Below, piece after piece: positions 56,396 to 64,000 of a DNA stretch of 64,000 nucleotides. Under the pieces are notes generated by a model. The model worked only from the letters and a program-made list of their open reading frames with translations, had not been told where the DNA came from and did not search any database. Location: assembly GCF_019703515.2 (NCBI RefSeq), contig NC_059365.1, forward strand, positions 36,537,501-36,601,500. Direction: 5' to 3'. Origin of the DNA: Myxocyprinus asiaticus (lineage: Eukaryota; Chordata; Actinopteri; Cypriniformes; Catostomidae). A program made the translations under genes and the position numbers. Each line of letters opens with the position of its first letter. Position 1 is the first letter of the stretch.

Positions 56396-56997
56396 TAACT
56401 AAATAATGGTATCTTATCATAAAAATTCCTCATAGATTTACAGGATTTTCACCTCTTTGTAGGCAATATTGATTTTATTTTCATTTCTTTTAATGTTTGA
56501 ATTTGTATTTAATATTGACTGCAAAATGTGTGCTTGACATTTCCCATTTTGCTTGACACCTCCTGCCTTCAGAATAATGTTGTTATGCACAGACAAACGA
56601 AAATACTGTTTCATGCAGATATTAATATCTGAAATACCAGGAGAAACCATAGTTAACAACATATTCCACAGTTAATGTAGCCTACAAATTCAGCTTCATC
56701 TGGTAAGAAAAAATTAAAAATAATAATTGTTTTTTAAATAATAGTTGTATAATAATAATTATTATTATTGTTCTTATTAGGCTATTATTATGAAAAGGCA
56801 TAAGGCATAAAAAATGTTTTATTAATAGAAACTATAAATGTAAGAGTAACATTTGAAAATGGGCATTTCCTTTAGATTTGACGCACTTCCGGTTTCAGCC
56901 CTGCCCACACCCGGTTCTATCCAAATACAGAGACAGATACAGATAATTTTGTCATATGAACAGATACAAACACAGATAATGGTTTCGCTGAACACCC

Positions 56998-56999
<2 letters not shown>
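55670..56999. other. AT-rich non-coding DNA with a LINE-like tail
   Basis: 56310-56396 has GATAAGGCGCTATATAAATT followed by (ATT)n, the form of a LINE/SINE 3' tail. Nothing coding was recognised; frames are short. Confidence 0.4.

Positions 57000-57082
<83 letters not shown>
57000..57082. repeat. (TA)n microsatellite
   Basis: About 83 bp of pure TA, the longest uninterrupted tract in the window. Confidence 0.95.
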
Positions 57083-57084
<2 letters not shown>

Positions 57085-58177
57085 CATTTGTGGAGTTCAT
57101 GCTAGCTCATGTGCACCTTGTCTTTAAAGCAAAAGGGGGGCATTACAAATATGAAGACATTCTGTATTAGATTAGAAAAATTCAAAATAGAAGCACTTTT
57201 ACAAGTTGTCTCAGACTTTTGGACCACACTAATCTCCTTTTTTATGTCTGTTAAACTCACCATTTTATTTATTTATTTTTAAAATACATTTTGTCAAGAA
57301 AAGCTTAAATACAGTCATTTAAACACACAACCCCAAAATACAATAATTTATGGTTAATTTATCATGAATATCACTAGGTACTTTTATTTTCATACATGAA
57401 ACTCAAAAGTTCTTTGTCTTTTACAAATCTGATAAATGTATTTTTATCATTTTTCCCCAGAAAAAAATGTGGGCCATTTTTCCCCTGTTGCGGATGTCTA
57501 ACTGGTCAATGACAGCAAGCAAACTTGCAGTGTGTGTAGTGTGTACTACAAACAGAGAGTGAGCAGTTTGCTGCTGTTGTGCTGTGGAGTGTAAACTCCC
57601 TCCACCAGAGGTTTGTTGTGCTACACTATATGCTAATGGCATCATAATGTTATTTAGATCAATCAATCCTCCTGAGCCCGCTGCATGACTGGATGTGTGG
57701 CGCTAAGGTCAAGAGCAGTGGGGGGAAGAGTTGAATTTGCACAACATCATTGCAGCACTAAGCAGCCCCCAAGAGAAGCAGGCTTTCTCAATTTGACTCT
57801 CTCTTTATCTGTCTGTCTCTCTTTCTCTCCTTCACTCTGTCCATATCTTTGCCAGATTGGCCTTTACCCCTCTCTGTCTCCCTCCATCAAATCAGAAGGC
57901 AATGTCAGTTCTCCCACAGCTCTGCCGGGATCACAGTGACCACTGCCACACTCGACCACAACAAGGCCTGATGGGAACTCAGTGTTTGGATCACTTTTGC
58001 TGACTTAAACCTGCCTTCATGTCTTTGTGTATGTGTGCAAAAGTAACTACAGCTACTAATACAAATTTGAACTAACTGTATAGAACTATATCTACTGTAT
58101 ATTAACTACATAAACTAAAACTATATACAATTTTATTTTAAAAAATGTAGTACTATGTGCTACATTACTAGCATACC

Positions 58178-58187
<10 letters not shown>
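57083..58187. other. Non-coding DNA
   Basis: 57460-57990 is unique-looking and fairly complex with a pyrimidine-rich CTCTCTTTATCTGTCTGTCT stretch at about 57797. No transposon or gene was recognised. Confidence 0.4.

Positions 58188-58234
<47 letters not shown>
58188..58234. repeat. (TA)n microsatellite
   Basis: About 47 bp of TA, preceded by GTGTGTGTGTA. It replaces the downstream part of the Tc1 transposase gene. Confidence 0.95.
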
Positions 58235-58238
<4 letters not shown>

Positions 58239-58522
58239 TGTTGAGCGGGTAGAATTCAATGAGGCTGTCAGCTGAGGACATGTGAGGCATCTTTTTCTCA
58301 AACTAGAGACTCTGATGTACTTACCCTCTTGTACATTTGGCCTTCCACATCATTTTCTGTCCTTGTTAGAGCCAGTTGTCCTTTGTCTTTGAAGACTGTA
58401 GTGTACACCTTTGTATGAAATCTTCGGGGTTTCTTGGCAATTTCAAGCATTGTATAGCCTTCATTCCTCAAAACAATGACTGACTGACGAGTTTCTAGAG
58501 AAAGCTGTTTCTTTTGTGCCAC
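58235..58522 (-). pseudogene. Tc1-like transposase, N-terminal relic
   Basis: The intact protein binds the terminal repeats through two helix-turn-helix domains and catalyses cut-and-paste transposition. The frame opens at 58522 with MAQKKQLSLETRQSVIVL and continues RNEGYTMLEIAKK, the first helix-turn-helix. A frameshift follows, and the second-domain segment CPQLTASLNSTRSTP is found in another frame at about 58235-58280. The catalytic DDE region is entirely missing. The Tc1 assignment is secure from the N-terminal pattern; it is a dead relic. Confidence 0.85.
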
Positions 58523-58870
58523 TTTTGACTAATATTGACCTTAAGACATGCCAGTCTATTGCATACTGTGGCAACTCAAAAACAAACACAAAGACAATGT
58601 TAAGCTTCATTTAATGAACCAAATAGCTTTCAACTGTGTTCGATATAATGGCAAGTGATTTTCTAGTACCAAATTAGCAATTTAGCATGATTACTCAAGT
58701 GCTGGAGTGATGGCTGCTGGAAATGGAGCCTGTCTAGATTTGATCAAAAATGACTTTTTGTCAAATAGTGATGGTGCTGTTTTTTATATCAGTAATGTCC
58801 TGACTATACTTGGTGATCAGTTGAATGCCACTTTGGTGAATTAAAGTACCAATTTTCTTCTGAAACATTT
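58235..58870 (-). mobile_element. Tc1-like transposon, 5' fragment
   Basis: The minus strand reads from an untranslated leader (58870 down to about 58523) into the start of a transposase frame. The leader has the AT-rich wording of Tc1-like elements common in teleosts. The element ends abruptly at the (TA)n tract at 58234, so everything 3' of the DNA-binding domain is lost. Confidence 0.7.
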
Positions 58871-59372
58871 AGCCACCAATGTATAAGATTACTACAGAAA
58901 GCCTGTAAGAAGAGTTACTATTAAAATATTTTCTTTAAATTTCAATCTAAATTTATATAAAAATTAAAAAAAAAAAAATAATAATAATAATAATAATTAA
59001 AAAACATTTTTTAAAGATTTAGTAGAAGAAAATGCTCCTCTGAGTACCATCTTTGGCATGACTATTAAAAATGCTCTATTACAGTGTTAAAAATATAATT
59101 AGCGACTTCAAGATTAACATATAATGAATATCCACATAATGGATCTATGTTATAGTAAAATCAATATTCTTGAGGAGTGAAGGGTACGCTAGTATTCTCT
59201 GCTAACATTAGCACAGTGTGATAAATAATTTGTGCGAGAACAAACTTTTTATTATTATTAACTTGTGCATTTCAAAACATCTATTTTTTCACAAAATCAC
59301 ACAGAGGAATTAATTTCACAGTGGCTAATGGTGTTAGGATTACAGGTATTAGTACACAACGTGCAACATATG
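58871..59372. other. AT-rich non-coding DNA
   Basis: Contains an A-run and (AAT)n tract at 58966-58997. No other signal. Confidence 0.45.
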
Positions 59373-60691
59373 GACCAGGGGCCGGTTGCACCAGCTATAC
59401 ATAAGTTACAACTTAGCCTAGTTGTGGTGTAAATGGGCATTAAGTCACAATTTATGCACTACTAAATATTTGAGCTTTGCACCGTTAAACAAAAGTCTTT
59501 CTAGCAAGTCAGTCCACTGTCGGCCATGTTTGGAATGCTCTCGGGAGGCTAGTTCCAGTCATGCCAGTGCAGCTCCCATCGACTTGAATGGAGAAAGACC
59601 AAAATCAACGAACATATTTCAAATCAGCAATAAAATCTGACAAAACTGGTATCATAAATTGTAATTCTTTACCTCATATTACACTAAAAAGTTCAATTTT
59701 CAAGGCTTGTATTGCTAATTCTCGAGTTGATTGACAGGCAATGTCTGTATCTAAAAGGAGATTGGCTCTTTTAACAGTAAGATGGGACTTCCTTTCTACA
59801 TTCGTTGAACGTTGGGCACTCAGAGCTTCTTGGTTGAGCATTCCTATTTCTACCATTCATTTAAGAAGTGTCCCATCTCTGCTAAATAATCTCTGATTAA
59901 ACTTAGGTAGAACATAACCCTACATATAAACCAAATATTTACGGAAGCCTCCGACCAGGAGTAACGATTGGAATAAGAATGCAGATTCATTTACTGACAT
60001 CAATGTGCTCATGTTTTGCGTGACAGGCTTCAATCCTTGCGACATACAGTATATGATGATGTTAATATTTACATTTATGAGAGAAAAAAACTTGTAAAAA
60101 AAAGTACTTCTTAGCGGCTCTTCAGTGTGAAACCGATCTAACGGTGCACTTTCTGCGGTGTCAAGTTTCAGCACATACTAAATATATAGTATATTAAAAT
60201 GAATAAATGTCTATTTTTCCAGCCTGTTGTATTAGTATTTATTCATCACCCCTTATTTATTTTACACACAGTTCCTACATATTGTAATTTACATAGGGTA
60301 AATGTACTATTTATCAAATCTACTTTTGTAACATATCTATTTTAATGGTTATATAATTTATAACAGCTGCATGTTACATGAGTAAACAAGGTTTGAACAT
60401 CAACCGTAAGAAGATCAAACTGAAATTTATGGCTTTTTAACACATCTGTGTACAATATTGAAGGATGCTTATTGGATCAATACAGGTAAAAGTCATATTA
60501 TGTGACTATGCATTACTTTACGGAGAGCTTCCGACCTACTAGCTAAGTACTGCCTTAAGAACAGGTGGTGCAACCAAATGAAGCACTGACTTAGTTACAA
60601 ACTAACTAGTAGTTACTAAGCCCTTAGTGTGAACTTTACGTCCCAACTTACGTGAGACCTTACGCATAGCTGGTTCAACCCTTCCCTGGTC
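59373..60691. mobile_element. 1.3-kb inverted-repeat element, GACCAGGG termini
   Basis: Left GACCAGGGGCCGGTTGCACC is matched inverted by GGTTCAACCCTTCCCTGGTC at the right; the next words (AGCTATACATAAGTTACAAC against ACCTTACGCATAGCT) also mirror. Interior 59500-59860 looks like another palindromic MITE (CTCGGGAGGCTAGTTCCAGT... AACGTTGGGCACTCAGAGC). The superfamily is uncertain. No transposase. Confidence 0.6.
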
Positions 60692-60811
60692 ACTTAGACA
60701 GGTGTCAGCAATTTGGAACAGCTAGTCCCAGTTTTTTATGCTCTGCAGAGCTCAAACCGGGACAGTGAGGAGGTTTTATAATAAAAGTGTAATGAGTCTG
60801 TGTGTAAAGAC
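60692..60811. other. Short spacer
   Basis: Nothing recognised between the two inverted-repeat elements. Confidence 0.4.
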
Positions 60812-61547
60812 CAGTGGTTCTCAATTGGTTTTGCTTCAGGAACCATATTTTACATTGGACATAAAGTGGTGACCCAACACAGTACCAAAATTGTTTATTG
60901 AATAAAAGTAAACAATAATGTACGTTTATTGTCATTCCTTTTCTACTTGGTAATGAATTACAGTGATTCCAGGAGCTATGATGCAGAATATGTAACTAAA
61001 CATACAAATACAATAATTAACAGTGTATTAACAGTAATAAATATTAACTGGTGTAAATGTGTAGTTGTTATGTACAGAGTGAGTTCTACGAGGAAGAAAT
61101 GTCTTGAGGGAGGGTAAACTGTATAGTGCAAATGCAATGTTAACAATAAACACGAAAGACAATATACAATATACTCAATACACTATAAACAATGTATGCA
61201 TAGTATGGAAAATAGACACTGAAATGTTTACTGAACTGCATGAAAATCAGTAAAAATCAAACATTTAAATGTAATAATATCACCATGAACTGCATTAGCC
61301 AAACAATTGTCAAAATTGACGCACAGCCTTTGACATCAACAACAAAAGACACAGGAAGTGTTTTGTCCTTCCTTTAAAAAAGTTGATAAATCTTTTTATT
61401 TTGCTGCCCTTACTGTGAATGATTAAATGCTTAGTGGCATTTTATAATTTGCCTTTTGCATTTTTTTTTTCCTCTGCTCTCTGTGACCCTTTAAGAACAG
61501 ACCTGCAACACATTTTTGAGTCAAGACCGGCCAGTTAAGAACCACTC
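60812..61547. mobile_element. hAT-like element with CAGTGGTTCTCAA terminus
   Basis: Left CAGTGGTTCTCAATTGGTTT is matched inverted by GGCCAGTTAAGAACCACTC at the right, and GGTGACCCAACACAG against CTGTGACCCTTTAAGAAC in the subterminal region. Such ends are frequent in fish hAT-derived elements. No target duplication is apparent and no transposase is recognised. Confidence 0.6.
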
Positions 61548-61585
61548 ATATAGATCATAGATGTTATAGTTGTAGACAACCTCTA

Positions 61586-61900
61586 CAGTTGAAGTCAAAA
61601 GTTTACATACACTTAGGATGAAGTCATTAAACCTAATTTTTTAACCACTCCACAGATTTCATATCAGCAAACTTTAGTTTTGGCATGTCGTTTGGGACAT
61701 CTACTTTGTGCATGACATGAGTAATTTTTCCAACAATTGTTTACAAACAGATTGTTTAACATTTAATTGACTATTTCACAATTCCAGTGGGCCAGAAGTT
61801 TGCATACACTAAGTTAACTGTGCCTTTAAGCAGCTTTGAAAATTCCAGACAATTATGTCAAGCCTTTAGACAATTAGTTCAAAGAATTTGACATGCCTTC
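61586..61900 (+). mobile_element. Sleeping Beauty/Tdr1-like left inverted repeat
   Basis: It begins CAGTTGAAGTCAAAAGTTTA directly after TA (61584-61585), with an outer direct repeat (GTTTACATACACTTAGG) and an inner one (GTTTGCATACACTAAGTT near 61797). This is the IR/DR architecture of salmonid and cyprinid Tc1 elements, in which the transposase binds two sites per end. The sequence is lost after about 61900: no transposase or right end follows, so this is a truncated end. Confidence 0.85.
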
Positions 61901-62190
61901 CTGTTGCTGCTGGCGCCTAGCTTGAGTCTGTGTTTGTAGCCTGCTAGCTTTTTTAGCATCTTGTTGGGCCTCAGGTACTCAGATAAGTGACGAAGGCAGG
62001 CCTACACACAGTCATAAAGCCTGACTGAGGCCTGATAACACAAACAGCGTCAAAATCAAACAAAGGGAATCCAAAACAGACTACAGATCCCATGAAGCCT
62101 TGCTCACTTTACACCTATGTGTGAAATTCTGAAGGATCAAACTCTCAACTCCTACTGGATGAAACGCAAGACAGAACACGTCCCTCAACC

Positions 62191-62213
62191 ATGACGTCAT
62201 CGAGAGTATAAAA
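62191..62213 (+). promoter_or_regulatory. CRE-like site plus TATA box
   Basis: ATGACGTCAT (62191-62200), a perfect CRE/ATF palindrome, is followed seven bases later by TATAAAA (62207-62213). It lies about 1.2 kb upstream of the ORF1-like start. It could drive the LINE or an older LTR included in the leader. Confidence 0.5.
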
Positions 62214-62819
62214 ACCTTGGAGATCTTTCTAAGCGTTGCTTCCAGCAACTCACCGCGTCTAATTGCTGTCTTGCTGCTCCCTGGTGTAGCCTCGCTGCCC
62301 AAGGAAGTAATGTACGTACCTGAACTGATCTCGCTGGACGAGCCGAGATTTCTCCGTGTTCCACTGAGCACGTAAACAGATCCGAAGGAGACCACTGAGC
62401 AATCCGCGTCTCACCCATTTGCCTGCAGAAGCGAAGAAAGAAGATTTCTCTTCCCTCTTCAACCGAGTCGAATTCGCTGATTTCTCCACCAGCCCTCCGA
62501 GAATCAGCCGCCGTACCACCCCCCAACAGAGCAAGAAAACAGCCTCCTGTCATCACCTGAGCTTCGAGGAACCGAGCTGGTGTCAAACGACAGACAAACA
62601 CACATTCTACGCACGTCCTCACGCGACTCAAGCAAGAGGTTTATGTCTGGGCAGAGAGAGATTATTATAGTGTTTTATTCTTGTGTATCAAGGCTATTGC
62701 TTGTACAGTTTACGGACCACCGAGTCCGCTCATTGCAGCAAATAATACTCCAAGGTATTACTGTAACTTTTTGTTATCACTAATTAGATTTGCTGTGTTG
62801 TCATCCAACCCTTATTAAT

Positions 62820-63079
62820 ATTCTATTGATTTTGATAAATGATAATTATTTTTGATGATTGTTGATTTGAAGGATCAATAAGCTAATGTTAAATCTAATC
62901 AATGTTCTATTGATTTTAATAATTAATAATGATCTTTGATAATAATTAATATTCTATTGAATTTGATAATTGATGGTTATCTTTGATGATTGTTGATTTA
63001 AAGGATTATAAAGCTAATGTTGATTCTACTCAATGTTCTGTTGTTTTTAATAATTAGTAATTCTCTTTGATAATTATTG
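62820..63079. repeat. Two-copy tandem repeat, period 131 bp
   Basis: ATTCTATTGATTTTGATAA at 62820 recurs as ATTCTATTGAATTTGATAAT at 62951, with GATGATTGTTGATTT and AAGCTAATGTT in register in both units. Each unit also contains two related half-units (CTATTGATTTTAATAATTA). Confidence 0.8.
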
Positions 63080-63453
63080 ATTATTGCCAATAACCAAACC
63101 CGCTCCCAAAGTGCCCAACAATCTCTTATCTATCTGTTTTCAACTTTTAATCTTTAATATCTGCCATTTTCAGTGCACATCAGGTTTTTTCCCCGCATTA
63201 TTTTCTTATCACGATTCAACTTCGTGCATTTTTCTGCGTGCCTCCGCTTTCTATTTTTATCGCAATTAAACTGCGTGCATTTTACAGCACACACCCATTT
63301 TCTCCACTGTGTTACATGGATTATTGCATCGATCTCAAAGCACTGCTCATCAAGAACAACCATAACAACGAACAATTGCGTGAGGGATTCATATCGATCT
63401 CAAACCCTTGCCGCTCGGGAACAACCAACAACAACAAACAATTGCGGTAAGTC

Positions 63454-63603
63454 ATGGCATCTGCTCATATTGTTGCTTCCTGCATTACATGCCACATGTT
63501 TACTATAGCTTCTTCCGTCAGCAGTGAGGGATTCACATGTGATAAATGTAAGGAATTAGTCTGGCTGATGGAGAAGATTAATGAGTTAGCATCTGAATGC
63601 TAG
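63454..63603 (+). pseudogene. LINE ORF1-like protein, N-terminal part
   Basis: In CR1/L2-type LINEs ORF1 encodes an RNA-binding protein, often with a zinc-finger-like N-terminus and an esterase domain. The start codon is at 63454; the 49-residue frame has C-I-T-C-H near residue 10 and G-F-T-C-D-K-C-K-E-L near residues 26-35, i.e. paired CxxC motifs, then a leucine-rich helix ending at a stop (63601). Related sequence continues in a different frame at 63726-63849 (RRHTPSAKRHHSS, VSNRFSPLND) and stops where the esterase domain would begin. Broken by a stop, a frameshift and a deletion. Confidence 0.65.
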
Positions 63604-63873
63604 TGGAGGTCAGTGAGAAAGAGAAACCGGTAGATACTGTTTAGGATGTGGGTAGTACAGCGAGCAACACACACACTTTGGTTCTGGCTGAAGAGCCCCC
63701 GCAGCAGGGCATTTGAGTGACATCTCGGCGGCATACTCCCTCAGCAAAGCGACACCACTCTTCCATTCCTGTTAGGGTTTCCAATCGATTCTCCCCACTC
63801 AATGATTCACCCACTGAGAATCATGCTGAAAGAGCCTTGATCACTCAGTAAGCCCCAAAGTCCAGAATAACTT

Positions 63874-63999
63874 GATGAAATAACAGAAAATATAAATAAA
63901 GTCTTCTCTAGCACTCTTGATAGTGTCGCCCCCCTTCGATTAAAGACAATTAAAGAAAAAAGTCCCGCACCATGGTACAATGATCACACTCATGCTCTC
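63874..63999 (+). pseudogene. LINE ORF2 fragment, linker before reverse transcriptase
   Basis: ORF2 of this LINE class encodes an APE-type endonuclease followed by reverse transcriptase. The readable frame includes LDSVAPLRLKTIKEKSPAPW and Y-N-D-H-T-H-A, a conserved linker just before the reverse transcriptase domain. The upstream endonuclease is missing: the fragment is joined almost directly to ORF1-derived sequence. The window ends inside the frame, so it may continue into the polymerase domain. Confidence 0.75.
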
Positions 64000-64000
64000 A

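Larger units (their letters stand above)
61901..64000 (+). mobile_element. CR1/L2-type LINE, internally deleted, runs off the window
   Basis: A long non-coding leader (about 62090-63450) is followed by the start of an ORF1-like protein and, after a deletion, a piece of ORF2. It could be autonomous only in a full-length form; this copy lacks most of ORF1, the endonuclease and, within the window, the reverse transcriptase core. Direction is plus. The left boundary is approximate, and the leader could partly belong to another retroelement. Confidence 0.65.

Noticed and set aside
57000..57082. Poly-Tyr/Ile frames across TA tracts here and at 8.1, 11.1, 44.0 and 58.2 kb
   Set aside because: Translation of a dinucleotide repeat.
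62197..62631. 144-residue and other open frames on both strands at 62.2-62.7 kb
   Set aside because: They overlap each other in the retroelement leader and show no domain.

Overview
This window looks like nuclear DNA of a teleost fish, most likely a cyprinid (carp/barb/minnow relative). The evidence is the AT-rich composition, abundant (TA)n, (GATA)n and (CA)n microsatellites, and repeat families typical of cypriniform genomes: Angel-like palindromic elements that start TTAAAGGGATAGTT, tRNA-derived SINEs with a GGGGCCTGGGTAGCTCAG head, a DANA/V-SINE-like element, Sleeping Beauty/Tdr1-like and other Tc1 fragments, many hAT-type non-autonomous elements, a DIRS-type tyrosine-recombinase retrotransposon, and a CR1/L2-type LINE. 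I found no host protein-coding gene, rRNA gene, functional tRNA gene or CRISPR array. All recognisable protein-coding sequence belongs to broken transposable elements. The window is best read as intergenic or intronic 'desert' DNA, with non-repetitive islands that could be conserved regulatory sequence but cannot be judged from one genome.

Layout. 1-1.36 kb: unique DNA. 1.37-3.16 kb: a hAT-like element split near its right end by a Tc1/mariner-type MITE flanked by TA. 4.37-4.96 kb: solo-LTR-like unit. 5-10.8 kb: mostly unique DNA with microsatellites. 10.83-14.15 kb: a 3.3-kb element with ~180-bp inverted termini, holding a 1.4-kb TTAA-ended element. 14.5-18.7 kb: hAT end, Angel-like element, and an element with GACTCGG repeats. 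19.3-21.8 kb: two inverted-repeat elements, one a three-level nest with a SINE at the centre. 22.2-24.9 kb: hAT element with a perfect 8-bp target duplication, inserted into a palindromic CTGGTC-type repeat, then a MITE. 25.0-26.5 kb: Tc1-like remnant and full-length Angel-like element. 26.9-27.9 kb: a MITE-like repeat containing a 166-bp copy of sequence found once more about 0.7 kb downstream. 29-30 kb: tRNA-headed repeat with a nested Angel. 32.4-36.1 kb: two direct copies of one palindromic family. 36.5-37.2 kb: tandem tRNA-like units and a Z-DNA-prone tract.

37.4-45.1 kb is the most structured part: two inverted copies of a hAT-like element, the right one split by a DIRS retrotransposon (gag-like zinc finger, RT with YLDD, tyrosine recombinase with R...HxxR...Y, inverted and internal complementary repeats). 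47.5-52.4 kb: further copies of the 29-kb and 44-kb families, a paired-CCAAT module, two hAT-like elements and a small element with an 8-bp target duplication. 53.5 kb: a SINE with a 14-bp target duplication. 55.2 kb: V-SINE-like element with a snap-back tail. 58.2-58.9 kb: N-terminal Tc1 transposase relic. 59.4-61.5 kb: two inverted-repeat elements. 61.6-64 kb: Sleeping Beauty-like inverted repeat next to an internally deleted LINE that runs off the window.

No gene network is visible. What ties the window together is repeated nesting of elements into earlier elements, often at TTAA or TA, which gives a relative insertion order. I do not see a previously undescribed functional system. The observations most worth following are the sequence captured inside a MITE-like repeat, the tandem tRNA-like array, the inverted hAT pair with the nested DIRS, and the snap-back SINE tail.
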